From Haliclona indistincta (Eukaryota > Porifera > Demospongiae > Haplosclerida > Chalinidae), in assembly GCA_964017065.1 (NCBI GenBank), contig OZ024789.1:3661971-3725970 (forward strand): 64,000 nucleotides of DNA, given 5' to 3'. Both the position numbers and the translations under genes were made by a program. The notes beneath the pieces were generated by a model, which was given only the letters and a program-made list of their open reading frames with translations, searched no databases and was not told the DNA's origin. Position 1 is the first letter of the stretch, and every line of letters begins with the position of its first letter. This document shows positions 23,991 through 36,430 of the stretch, piece by piece.

Positions 23991-24517
23991 CTGCCATTCT
24001 TTCTGGCTGGAATGTGCCTTTATAATTAAAAAATTTTGGTTATGAGATAATGTGTATTTGACACAGATTGTTATAGAATTAATTCACTAATTTGAGTTTA
24101 CGTGACGGCAATCCTTTGCATCATACGATAATTCTGCCCACATTTACCTGTGAAATTCAAAATTCCTTGGAAAGTAATAAGATAGTCTAAAGCTGATTAC
24201 AACTCGTAGGTTATGGTATCATAAAGGCATGTTTGATGAATTGGTTGATGAGTGTGCATGTGCACTATTTAATTTGTCTATTACTTGGTCTATTTTGTTT
24301 GGCTTGCAATCATACACACACACACACACACACACACCTAACTACCTGTGATTGCATCAGATCTTGAGTTGTATTCCGCAAGCAGCTAAAAGAATCGTGG
24401 TTAACAAAATATTGCTTACTTGCCCAATAAGCTTGTAATAATAATCTTCTTGAAAAATATCGTGATACAATATTGCCCATATCGCCCAACCTTATTACCC
24501 AACTGTTAATGATTGTT

Positions 24518-24577
<60 letters not shown>

Positions 24578-24646
24578 TCCCTCTCCCTCCCTCTCTCCCT
24601 CTCTCCCTCTCTCCCTCTCTCCCTCTCTCCCTCTCTCCCTCTCTCC

Positions 24647-24713
<67 letters not shown>

Positions 24714-24894
24714 TCTCTCTCACTCTCTCTGTAGCCTTTGACTTGTTGTCAAAGCTTAGCTTCTTCCTTTATCATGTACTTGATCACTACATGCGTGTTC
24801 TTATGTCCTATAAACACATTTTTTGTATTTTTAAAGCTTTGTAAACACATCTTGTGTATGTACCCAACACAAACATCCTGTGATACCTCCCTCC
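23991..24894. other. Unit-2-specific intronic DNA with a CT-rich microsatellite
   Basis: No gene recognised. 24,522-24,730 is a CT tract with CCCT and CACT variants, ending in CTGTAGCC. A short CA tract lies at 24,312-24,336. Confidence 0.6.
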
Positions 24895-25260
24895 CTCTCT
24901 GCATTGTGCATTGTGGCTCGCTATTTCCTACCTATACATTCATCCACGCTTTGTCCTGGCCGTTTCCAACGAAAACAAGCGAGAGTTCAGCCAGATCCAT
25001 GACTGCCGTCTTATGCAATCAGTGCAAGCGGCGGACTTTAGATTTCGTTATCCACAGTTGAATGCTCATTCCCCTTATACGCTCCTGATCACAGTAACAT
25101 GTGAAGTGAGCATTGAGTGCCAAAATGAAACTCTCCAAACGCAAAATCTGACCGTGAAAAATGTTGACCCTTCAAAATTACTGTTTATACGATATCAGAA
25201 CATAGTTGTGTGGCACTGTGTGTGATATACAGCTGAATGGTAAGTTTCTCTTATTTTGAA
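24895..25260. repeat. Dispersed repeat, copy C (left-truncated)
   Basis: Shares TGGCTCGCTATTTCCTACCT and the following sequence through TGATATACAGCTGAATGG with copies A and B. This is the second copy within unit 2, followed by unique sequence, then (25,850-25,960) a repeat of the flank seen at 22,325-22,440. Confidence 0.6.
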
Positions 25261-26925
25261 ACTCAAAACTTGCCAATTTCAGCTCACATACACAGCGTAG
25301 TCTGTGCAGTTACTGGCAACAACATAATAGCACCTTACTGAACCACTCTGTTTAGTATCATACATGATACAGTGCTTTATTACTTCATGCAAGAGAGGAG
25401 CATCAACCAATGGTGATAATTTGTATAGCATATTCGCAGCATAATGTAAACAATGCTAATATACAGGCACAAATCACTCTTGTTTAAACCCTGAGAACGG
25501 GCACTTGATTTCAATACCTACACCCTGTCCCAAATCTCGCCCTAACTAAACCAAGAGAGACAGCTCAAAACCTCAGACAGCTCAGACAGCTATAGACAGC
25601 TATAGACAGCTCGAGCTCGAGGTACGCGTACACACTATGTGCGTACGTGTAAAAATATCACCACTCACAGCAGCCGACTCACAGTACTTTTATCATGGAC
25701 CAAATGCTCATTTCAGACCAAGTACATCCAAGACACGACATACAGTAAATGACAAATCCTATTGCACGCCGTCATGATGTTACCTTGAGTAAAACCACGC
25801 CTCTACAACATTTCTCAAAAATAATGTTTTTGAATATTGAGTTTCTAAGTGAGCGATGGAGTGATACCATGGCGCTATTGGGAGTTGTATACTTATTGGA
25901 ATAATTTAGCTTTTAAAAGTTCATCAGCAATCACATGTATTTTCTATTAAATGCATTTAGTGTTTACATTTCTTGTTTTTACAGGCTACAGCTGATGACT
26001 ATGATTCTCTTCCTGTAGCTGAGTTTGGTAAGGCTATGTTGAAGGGTATGGGATGGAGACCAGGAGAAGCTATTGGACTCACTAACAAGGGGTCAGTCAG
26101 TAAACACACTTGACACTAGAAAATTGATTTTACATCTTGACACTAGCTCTACTAATCATCACATTAAATTTCAAATTAGGTCGGCACATGATGTACCGTA
26201 TTCAGTCAATATCTTTCAATTGCCAGGCACTGAAATTTGACCTAATTTGAATTTGGTCGGTTCACAAATTATTGACGATAACATTGACGATATTGACGAT
26301 AACACGATAACATTAACAAGCGCCGCGTGCACGGAAATTCAAACATTAAATTTGGCACACTAGAACTTCCCACTTTATTGTTATACAGTGAAACTGGTTC
26401 TTTTGCATCATGATTGATAAAAGTTTAGTTCACTAAAAATTTAGTATTTGATATTATTTTATGTTGCCCACGGTACTAGTCTATGGTCTTGTGATGTAGG
26501 TTGAATGATCCCATTGAGTTCATACGTCGTCCTAGTGGACTAGGGTTAGGAGCCATACCAGCACCTCCTGAACTAATGGATGACAAGAAGAAGAAAAAGA
26601 AGAACAAGATAAAGCTGCCAGGAGATGTGGAGACTGGAGAGAAAGGTGGGTGTGGTCAGTTTATTAAGAAGGCGTGGTCATAGTGTACACAATACTGTAT
26701 TGACCAGGATGCTACTGATTGTTGTATGAAACAATAGCTGTGGTTGTCATGGTAACTGTACTTGTCCACTTTTCTCAATACCTTATCGAGACAAAGATGG
26801 TCGAGTAAAACACGTCAAGAAGACATCCCAGAATGGAGACCTGAAGGTAATCTCAGTCTCTCTCTACTCTCACTCACTCACTAGCGCACTCATCCTCTCG
26901 TACAATGTAGTAGCATGTCTTTCTC

Positions 26926-26979
<54 letters not shown>

Positions 26980-28984
26980 AGTTGACATTCAGTCAGCACG
27001 CTCTGCAGCTCATTACAGAGAACCAGTACAGTAAAGAGAACAGAAACTTGAGTAAAGGTACCAACACACAGTGACTGACACAAGCTACACAGTACCATCT
27101 TACCTTTTGAAAATCTGGAATCCCATAATACTTTGAATTTGTATTTTCCTTAGCTATTACGTGTACAAGCAATCCATACTGACTCCTTATTAGGCATGTT
27201 ATGCATTTTATTTCACGGTAAAAACTACTTATAAAATTGATTACCCTTCTCAGTGTATGTGTACTTGTGTGAGTATAATATTTAACTCCTTAGCAACTAA
27301 AAAATTATGTGCTTAACAAAGAATATGTGAATCATGAATCAAAGGATTGGTCGATGACTTCATGTGTATACATGCACTTTGAGTGTATCTAAGATTGATC
27401 AATATGTCCGCCTGTGTATGGGTAGCTAGGAGGTACTCCTCTGTTTAGTGTGGTGGAGAGAGGAGGAGGTGATAGCTCTGATCCTGCTAGTCGAGGGCTG
27501 TCTGGTCTGTTTGAGTGATCTGTGTTGCTATAGCGCTCAATGAGGAAACAAAATTTCAATAAATAATCTTTGTGATTTGATATTTCATATGTAAACTGAT
27601 GATCATCGTTTATACAGGCTCAACAACAAAGCAATATGGACTAGTAACAAAAGACAGGTATAGTAGCTTTATAGTACACACACACTCACACACACACACA
27701 CACTCACACACACACGCGCGCGCACGCACGCACGCACACGCACACAGACATACATACACACTGTCTGATGTTGTACATAGGCACACACCATTGCCTAACT
27801 CTTTTCGTTATTTTTTCTCATGAGAACAGTGCTGGATGGCGTCTCATCTGAGAGTCAGGATTATAGACCAAGATTATCAGAGATAAAAATATTACAACTA
27901 CAAGGTGCTCAATAATTCATGTCTTTGTAAATGTGGCTGTTAAAAGCATTGTACATGTGTAATGTGGTTGCCGATAGGGAATGTAGTCTCATAACACTCG
28001 GTTACCTCCTACCAACAAGGGATGACAAAATGGCGGCTATGTAGCTGCTTGGTCTTATACTACAAACTGTACATGAAGTACTAGTTGTTGTGTAGGGGTT
28101 AAACTATCTGTATGAGGGGTTGTGTAAAGGTTCTTTCTTGATAGTGGTAGCTGTAGCCGTGAGACTAACAGATCAACACCATCATGATGGGTAACTGGTT
28201 CTCCATTCATTGCTATCAGGTGGTGATACTAGATGTGGTTAGTCCGGATACCTGTGTGTGTCAGACCATTGATGGAAAGCTACTAGAAGGTACAGTATGA
28301 TTCTGTGTGTAGCACACATACAAACTCCATTTTTTACTTGATAGGCATTTATCAAGATATGTTGGAGACAGTTATACCGAAGCCTCCTTCCGACCAAGTT
28401 ACTATACATGTAGTTGCTGGAAAGAGAAAAGGGCAGGTGAGTAATATCAGTGTGACTGAGTGAGGGTGATTCAAATCTCTTGTGTACACACACTGGGAAC
28501 AGTACGGGTTGTTCTAGACTGCGGTGAGCCAGTGGACTGCGTGACCTCACCTTGTCACAGATATCCCAATGCCTCTATTGTGTGAGGTTGTCTGTTAAAG
28601 ATAAACATGTTTGTTATATCTCAGTGGGCAAGTCCAGAGCCTGCTGTATCCAGATAAGTTGTCCATTTCTATATCCAGTACAACGCAATGTTATCATCAG
28701 CTATTGTAGTAGAATTCAGTATTCTTGTACAAGATATGTATCTCTGTACATCATTCCAGTCAAAAACACTTTTTATACATGCTGCTGCCATTAGCAGGTC
28801 TGCTAGTAGTCGAAGGAACAAGCATATTCCTATGCATTTTAACATGCTTATTAATTTTTATGGTTGTGCATAAATGGACGAATTATGATTTGATAAAAAG
28901 GAATGAATGGTATTGTAAACAGCCAGGAGGTATTTATTCCATAAGTCAACCACATATTAGTTATGCCGCTGTTCTCTGGCATAA

Positions 28985-29697
28985 TTAGGGAGGCACGGTA
29001 GTGCCTCCCTATGTAGGGATGAACGAGAAAACAAGATGGCGGCTACATACAATGTATTAGCGTTCAAACGCTGATATTTCGCCAGGTGTTGAATTTTATA
29101 CGTCTTTAGACACTTAGATCTGCTCTCTGTCATTGCCCCATCTTACAGTAGCAAGGAGATTGCTCGAAATTGTTACTAAAGTGACGAACCTGGAAACGGT
29201 GAAAATCGAGTTTCGTCATCTTCGTTTTCTTCTTTCTTTCTTCTTCTTTCTTTCTTCCACTCGCCTAGCGCCTTTACGCGAACAGTGCTGAGACCAAAAC
29301 ATCCACGAACAGTCGTGAAATTCTCCTGGCATGTGCCTTTTGAGCTTTGTTTTTAGCGTAACGGCGATCTAAGTTCCGCGATTTCTCGATCGTGACCCAT
29401 TGTCAGCTTAGTGTGAGACGCCATTATTGTGATTGCGCAATACGCACATGACCAAGCAATGGGTAGCGCACGTGACCAAGGAGCTAAAGTATCGCTGCGC
29501 CGTGTAGATCACTATCACGGAGAACACACACCCGGCATTTGTCTGGAGTCTTCGAAGAACGGTAAGCTCGTGCAGGATCGCCATTCTGCACTTTCCAGAT
29601 AATTATAACCGCCGTGTAGGTCTACAAACAAGTGTGGGCGGGGCTCGTATGCACTGCATGCATGCGTAGGCGACTAGGCAGACCTGATACGTACAGC
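28985..29697. mobile_element. Insertion between units 2 and 3, 'AAGATGGCGGCTAC' family
   Basis: Starts with a short hairpin, AGGGAGGCACGGTAGTGCCTCCCT read as two halves (GGGAGGCAC and GTGCCTCCC), followed by AAACAAGATGGCGGCTAC, a CTT-rich tract and CTCGCCTAGCGCC. A related arrangement (hairpin, AAAACAAGATGGCGGCTACA, CTT tract, CCTAGCGCCG) occurs at 52,957-53,420. Neither terminal inverted repeats nor coding sequence were found. The class is unknown. Confidence 0.5.
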
Positions 29698-30235
29698 TTA
29701 ACAATTTTAGCTACAAGTTTAAGAAAAGCCATCAACAACAGGAATACTAAACTAATGGTGGAAACAAAGACTTCTCCGTACATGCATGATATTGAACTGC
29801 ACTTCACTAAAAAGAAAAAAGGACACAAACAAGAAATTAAAAAGATTTCTATCGAAATCAAAAGGATGTAGTGATGAAGAAATCTACCACTGGTTCACAA
29901 TGTAAACCAACAAAGAACAAGCATAGAATGGTAACACGATTGACTTGCTAACAGACCATAGATCCCTACATCAGTGGCTGTACATAAGATCAATATTTTG
30001 TCACAAGCTGAATTCTATTCAAAGTGTCAGTCAACAGTAAATAGCTTAACTAGCTATAGTCTGGCCACAGCAGCCACTGATGTAGGGATCTATGGTCTGT
30101 TAGCAAGTCAATCGTGTTACCATTCTATGCTTGTTCCTTGTTGGTTTACATTGTGAACCAGTGGTAGCTAGATTTCTTCATCACTACATCCTTTTGATTT
30201 CAATAGAAATATTTTTAATTTCTTGTTTCTTGTAT
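29698..30235. repeat. Large foldback element at the unit 3 boundary
   Basis: Left arm about 29,823-29,980 and right arm about 30,070-30,234 are reverse complements over most of their length (for example CAGTGGCTG on the left and CAGCCACTGATGTAGGGATC on the right), with a loop of about 90 bp. It is related to 137-540. It sits exactly where unit 3 begins. Confidence 0.75.
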
Positions 30236-30540
30236 AATGGTGCCAAGCTGAGTCATACAATGTGCACAATGTAATTATGCGTAAAATTGTAATCTATCAA
30301 TTAGAAATCTTAATAATAATTATTAAATTTTGGATGTTTAGTTCTTAGGCTAATACATTATGTGTCCGCCATCTATAGCTTTCACTTTTAACAGAGTTAC
30401 ATTTCTCCAATGCATGATATTATGCTCCATGATAATTTATACCACTGTAGTTTGATGATATTCATAAGCTGTGGCTATTTCTGTTTATTACTGTAAGAAT
30501 AACCGAACACATAATACAAATTGATACAGTTGTATTCTTC

Positions 30541-31190
30541 AACAAGTGCCAGAATTCCACTGATCACATTATCGAAAACAAAACTAGCAATTCTTCTTCA
30601 CCAACACTGTCTCTCATTCCTTCTTCACTCAAAGTGATCATCAAACCATCATACAGTGATACAGCAACACAATACTATCCTCCACCAACCACTGCTACTG
30701 AGAACTATTCTACCAATCTTGTTTCTCCTGTACCATCTTTACCAGCTCTTCCTACCACAAATACAACACTTCACTCAATGCAAGATTTCAACACCAAAGC
30801 AACTCAAACAGACAACCACAATAACACACTCACTTCAGTATCAACACAAACAGACAATCATTCTAGATCTGGTGCTCTAGAGGTCAACACCGGCTTTTCA
30901 AACAATCCCGAACCACTTGAATCAAGATCAGAAACTACAGTAACAAAACCACAAGAGTTAAAAAGTGAAGATCCAGTCCTAGCAATAGCGCATCAAGTAC
31001 TAGACACCATTGAATTTCAAAGAGAAAGGATTGAGAGAGCTGTTCATGGAACATCACAGCAGCTAACACTGGGTCTGCTACAGAGGGAGCTAGCTATAGT
31101 CTGAAGAACAAGGTAGTCATGGAGGAGAACACACTGATATGGTGCTCAATGGTAGACAAGCTGAGAGAGCTAGAGATAGAGATACGATGA
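30541..31190 (+). pseudogene. TQT-motif protein gene, copy 3 (frameshifted)
   Basis: Third copy. A deletion joins TGTATTCTTC to AACAAGTGCC, removing the N-terminal part and the start seen in copies 1 and 2; the first in-frame ATG is at 30,634. The Ser/Thr/Pro-rich region and both TQTD motifs are kept. A 2-bp TA insertion at about 31,094 (GAGCTAGCTATAGTCTG against GAGCTAGCTAGTCTG) shifts the frame, giving a stop at 31,102-31,104 and removing the last helical segment. Otherwise very similar to copy 2, so the damage is recent. Confidence 0.6.
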
Positions 31191-31768
31191 CTAAACACTG
31201 ATCGATGCACTATATTGATTATTGTGTCTAGTACAAGAATTGTTATTATAAGTTATTGTTCACATACTGTACAACGCTTAAAAAGTGCATTGATTTCTCT
31301 TGACAGGATAAATATTTTATACATTAAATTACATGATATACAAGTACAATGTACTGTACATACATGTAAACTTCGAGCACTATACTTCGAGGCTGGTTCT
31401 TTTTTCTGCTAATAAAATTTATACACCTACAAATATTTTTAGACTACTCCACAAGTTTCCACTTATAAACTGTCTTATTTTTCCTAATAAGGAGTCGTTA
31501 CCAAGATCACTTCAGTGTTAATGTTAATTTTACTGCCTTTGAGATTTCAGCTAAGATAGTGAAATTGTCTATAGACTGACTTTTACAGTAATTAATTTTG
31601 ACAGAGTGATACACATAGCTGCTGTGTTTGTAAATTACAAAAAGTGTGATTACTTAGTAATAATTAATTTTATTGATTAACTTATTTATTTAATCACTTT
31701 TAAATTGTGGTTCCTCCTTGAATTTTCTAAGGTCTTGTCTCTGATACCATTATAAGAAACGTCAAGAT
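31191..31768. other. Convergent intergenic region, unit 3
   Basis: AT-rich 3' flanks of TQT copy 3 and NLR3. It includes, at about 31,684-31,768, the former last codons of NLR3 that lie beyond its premature stop. Confidence 0.5.
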
Positions 31769-34700
31769 TTATAGTTGCAAAGAACGATTAGAATTGTATA
31801 CTCGAGCAATCCACTCTACTCCTTCATTAGTTATTTCTGTGCAGCTAAGATTCAAATAGACTAGTGTGGTATTGTGCTGAAGACCTTCACAGAGACAGTA
31901 AGCTCCTTCATCGCAGAGTGGATTATATGATAGATCAAGGTGTTTGAGATGCTTGTTTTCTTGTAGCATGGTAGTAAGTGCCTTAGCTAGAGGAGTATCC
32001 TTTTTAACTTCAAGTGTTATGTCGCTAAGATTCAAGTACACTAATGTGGTATTGTTTTGAAGACCTCGAAAGACACAGCTTGCATTTTGAAAGTTCAAAT
32101 TGTCTGATAGATCAAGGTGTGTGAGTGTATTGTTGACTTGAAGCATTGTAGTGAGTCCCTGAGCAATCTCTTCTGTAGCTACAAGTCCAGTATTACTAAG
32201 ATTTAAGTGAACTAAAGTGGTATTACACTGAAGACTTTTGAAAAAAGAATAAGTTCCTGAGACAAAGAGTCTAAGATTATTTGATAGAATGACGTGTGTA
32301 AGTGTGTTGTTGACTTGAAGTGTTCTTTTAAGTACCCTAGAAACATTCTTTGTCATTTCAAGTTCTGTGTGACTAAGATTTAAATACACTAGTGTATTAT
32401 TGTGCTGAAGACCTTGAAATACACAGTGAGCTCCTTGGTCAGAGACGTTTGAATTTTGTGATAGATCAAGGTGTGTGAGTGTCTTGTTGACTTGAAGCAT
32501 TGTAGTGAGTGCCTGAGCAGTGTCTTCTGTAACTTCAAGTCCAGTGTTACTAAGATTTAAGTGAACTAATGCAGCATTGTGCTGAAGACCTTCAAACATA
32601 ACAGCTCCTGGAAAAAAGCGTGTAAAATTATGTGATAGATCGAGGTGTATAAGAGTGTTGTTGACTTGAAGTGTTCTTTTAAGTACCCAAGCAGTATTCT
32701 TTGTCATTTGAAATCCTGTGCGACTAAGATTTAAATAAACTAGTGTATTATTGTGCTGAAGAACTTGAAATACACAGTGAGCTCCTTCGTCAGAGAAGTT
32801 TGAATTATATGATAGATCAAGGTGTGTGAGTGTCTTGTTGACTTGTAGCATTGTAGTGAGTGCCTTAGCTAGAGGAGTATCCTTTTTAACTTCAAGATTT
32901 ATGTCTCTAAGATACAAGTACACTAATGTGGCATTGTTCAGAAGACCTTGAAAGACACAGCCTGCATTTTGAAATTTGCAATTGTTTGATAGATCAAGAT
33001 GTGTCAGTGTCTTATTGACTTGAAGCATTGTAGTGAGTGCCTGAGCAGTATCCTCTGTAGCTACAAGTCCTGTTCCTCTAAGATTCAAGTGAGTTAATGT
33101 TTTGTTGAGCTGTAGTCCTTGAAAAATGCAACAAGCAAAGCCTTTTGTTCCTGACAGGCTGAATTGTGTTAAAGAACAGTTAATTTTAAAAATATTTTTG
33201 ACAACTTGGAAATCTTCTTCACATGTGTGTTCGTATGCTGGTCCTTGGTGCATAATCGTCAGTGAGGTAAGATAACTGTTAGATTGCAATGCTTTTAGAA
33301 AAACTTCAGTATTTGTCTTGCTGTCCTCGTGCTGTATCATAAACTCTGATACAGCTGATGACTGCTCTAAGAATGATGCTATCAACCTTGATTTTTCGAT
33401 GATATTTGTAGTCTTTCCGGAAAAAACAATTTCTATTTCTAATCTGACAGCACAAGCTGAGAATGTTCGATACTTTGAGAGTTCAAGCAGTAGCAACTTC
33501 AATCCTTGATCATCAATCTCTCCAGCTATCTTGAGTTGTACATTTGATGTATCAGATGAAGGTACAGACAGTAGTGAGGTTATATAATAACCAATAGCCA
33601 AATAGTCCACTGGGCTTAAGAAAGAATCTAAAATAATACTTCGAAAATTTACTAAGTTGCACAAAGATGGCTCTTGTGCTTCATAAAAGCAGTGCAACAA
33701 AGGAAGAACATCTTTGATACTTAATTTTTGTCGAGAATATGATGAGATGAAATCTTGTATTGATGGATTGGCAAGTCTAGTGAAGCCACTGAAGTAATGT
33801 AGTACAGCTTGAAACCGAGAACTACCAAACATTTGTTTGAATACTTCCAATTGTTCACTAGAATCCATGAGTGATATACGATAAGCAGCAAGGAGCTCTT
33901 GAACTGAGAGATGAAGAAAGTTGTACGAGAGAGATTTTCTGAGAAGTGTGAGTCCTTCAACGACCTGAAGGATCCCCAAAGATGGTAGATTAGCTGGTAG
34001 GTTGACTAGTTTTATATCTTTTTCATAAAACACTGCTTTGTCTTGCATCACTCCCTCATATGCAAGTAAACTAAGATTACTCAGTTTAGATTTCAGTTCA
34101 TCAGGAAGATCATCTAAAGAAGAAGATACAGAAATTTGAGATCCATGTGTCACTAGTTCTCGTGCTATGCTGCAAAGTACAAATTTACAGAAAAGCTCAT
34201 GGAGGGTGGTAGGTAGGGCTCCCTTCATTGTCAGGAATATGTGCACCAGTATTGCTACATGTAGAGGTACATAGCAGTAGCCTTCAATAACTGGGTGCTT
34301 TTCTAGATGCTGGACAAGCTTCTGAATGTAAGTGCTGTTGCCATCCAAAGCTTTCTCAATGTACTCACTAATCTGGTGTTGAGTGAATCCCAGGATCTCC
34401 ACTCGTCGATCAGCTATTTTGAGCAGGTTTTCTGAGGACACTGGTCGAGAGGTGATAAGAACAGTACTTTGATGAAGAGAAACATTGTATGGGCCTCGAA
34501 TTATTGTTGATACTAGAGAGTTGTTCTGTAGATGAGATGGAAATTCATCCCATCCATCAAAGATAAACAGCACACTATATCCATCACAATCTTGTATCTG
34601 AGATGCAAAGATTTGAGACATTTCTAAAGTACGAGCTGGTAGTATATCAGCCAAGGTAGTAGCTTTCTGAATGGCTTGATCTCGTAAATAAACAAGAACC

Positions 34701-35801
34701 ACTACTTCAAACCTGTCGATGAAGGAAGCATATTGTGCCCATTGGTTACAAAAATGGAGAGCAAGTGTGCTCTTTCCTCCTCCTGGGGCTCCTTCAATGA
34801 GAAGTACTCTTGGATAAGGAGGAGGTGGTGGTAGTACAACTAGTGGCTTCTTCTGTGGTACTTGCAGTTGGAATAGTTTTTCAAGATTGATTGGTTCTTT
34901 GTAACCCATGATAGTTTCTATTCTTCCTTGCTGTGCTAGTCTGACCATTTCTTCCTCTCTGTCTCCACGTCGTATTTCTCTTTCATTACCAATCATTGCT
35001 AACTGAACAAATTCACATTGTGGGAGGTGGGACCAATGTTGGGAGGTGTTGCTCTGTGACATAGACATGTATAATCCTCTGAGATAAGATGCGTAAGAGC
35101 TGAAAGGAATAGAATCTTGAATTTCTTGTTCAGTTCTTTGAGATGCTGTTAAAGAATTTGAGGGTGGTAAGCAGACAGAATTTTGTGCTATAGTTGCTTG
35201 AAGGACAGTTGACACTGGAAGTTGTACAGAAGAGCGATCTTGTGTAATAGTCACTGGTTCTGTTGCTTGTGGGGCGGTTGGAAAATCTGTATCGTAAAGT
35301 AACAAAACATTCAATCATGCACAAGCTTAAATATAATTAGCAAACATACCTTGTCCAACAATTAATTGTACATGACTTGTGTTCGCAATGAGGTCAGCAA
35401 GTGCACCCAGTTCAGACTGTCTGAGACACTCTATCAAGTGTTGATATGTACGAGTAGGTGCATCACTTGTCAGCCATTTTTTAAGAATCTCTTTCGTAAC
35501 TCTCTCAACACCTTTGCTGATATGGTCCTTCTCAATGACATCAACCTCTTCTCCATTCTCATCTTGTAGGAGATACATACCGAATGTTGTGTAGTCATGA
35601 GCAGCAATCTTTTGAACTATCTTCAGAGGTTCACCATCAGCTCCTTTCATTGTCTTGAGCTTTAACAGTGTGGGAAGGGCACCTATAAAATTCAGTGATC
35701 ATGATGCATGCAGGCGAGTTGAAGTCTAGCTTTTACTCACTTTGCTTGATATCGCTGGCAGCTGATTCGGTAGCCGCTACTTTATTGCTACTAGTACTCA
35801 T
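31769..35801 (-). CDS. NLR3: DEATH-NACHT-LRR receptor, longest LRR array, truncated C-terminus
   Basis: Exons 35801-35741, 35682-35350 and 35286-31769 with consistent splice phases predict 1303 residues. The DEATH domain is in exon 2 (KWLTSDAPTRTYQHLIECLR). Exon 3 has Walker A GAPGGGKST (about residue 295), Walker B FIFDGWDEF, sensor TSRPVSS, the helical NACHT region and roughly fourteen Leu-rich repeats, again as alternating pairs (AQALTTMLQVNKTLTHLDLS with a VFQGLQHNNTLVYLNLS partner). The frame stops at SNRSLQL because the sequence reads CAACTATAAATC where NLR2 has CAACTAAATC. This 2-bp TA gain removes about 26 residues of the terminal cap that remain legible downstream. All ATPase motifs are intact, so a functional sensor is still possible. 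No GPKOW copy lies upstream, unlike units 1 and 2. Confidence 0.9.
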
Positions 35802-36430
35802 GATAGAGAACGTCTCAAGGGCTAACACTCTTGACCGAGCTCTTGACAGGAAACAGATGATGAGAAATCAAACTAGGCGTGGCCCCTTGGGGCGTGGCTA
35901 ACTGTAGACTGTACGTGCAGGTATTATAGTAATTAGAAATAGGATACGGACCCGCTTTATGGACCAACGTCAAAATGGCGGCGTCAAGTATACTTAGCTT
36001 GCTTGCGGCGCTCACAGCTCGCTTCTTGCTGATTTCACTTTTCCTTCGCTCTCTACGTCGTGCACATTGAACGATGGTACCTTGGTCTAACTAATCTGAA
36101 CGATCGCGAGGCTCGAACCAGCTAGCCGGCCTCACTGACTACAATTGGGACATACACACGTATGGTTCTACTAGTTACACAGATGCATGCCCTAGTGCTA
36201 CATCGCTAGTAGCTATACAAATAGAATGCTCTAGTATAAAGTAATATAGATGATTAATCTAGTGCATTGGTCCATTTGTAAATAAAACTGTCCTCGTTTG
36301 GACCAAGTAAAATGTTTTATCACAAACTAAGAGTTTAAAACTGTCTCATTTGTCGCTGAACAGTTATAGTTATAAATATTGGTTAGTTTGGTGATAAATT
36401 TGAATATATCAGTGATTATTGACCTGATTG
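35802..36430. other. Right border of unit 3
   Basis: Homology to the other units stops at about 35,905 (GGCGTGGCTAACTGTA). At 35,925-35,998 there is a block with GGATACGGACCCGCTTTATG and ACCAACGTCAAAATGGCGG, nearly identical to 48,676-48,755 upstream of CARM1. A 31-codon open frame starts at that ATGGCGG (35,974), but I would not call it a gene. The remainder is unique AT-rich sequence. Confidence 0.5.

Larger units (their letters stand above)
19371..28437 (+). pseudogene. GPKOW: GPKOW-like gene, copy 2 (degenerate)
   Basis: Duplicate of the unit 1 GPKOW. Remaining exon-like blocks: about 19,381-19,436, 19,549-19,590 (second exon, cut short and followed by a transposon), 21,497-21,633, 25,985-26,091 (G-patch), 26,500-26,645 (keeps a longer tail, GDVETGEKG), about 26,778-26,846, 26,981-27,050, 27,619-27,658, about 27,826-27,895, 28,218-28,288 and about 28,346-28,437. 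Lesions: the two exons encoding KOW1 are deleted; the following exon has GAG changed to TAG (TAGTTGACATTC); a 5-bp deletion in the next exon; about 200 bp lost including the basic linker; and GGA changed to TAA before KYYN. It cannot encode a normal GPKOW. Confidence 0.8.

Noticed and set aside
35974..36072. Short hydrophobic open frame MAASSILSLLAAL
   Set aside because: Only 31 codons, within a repeated promoter-like block. The related sequence at 48,738 has a stop after two codons.
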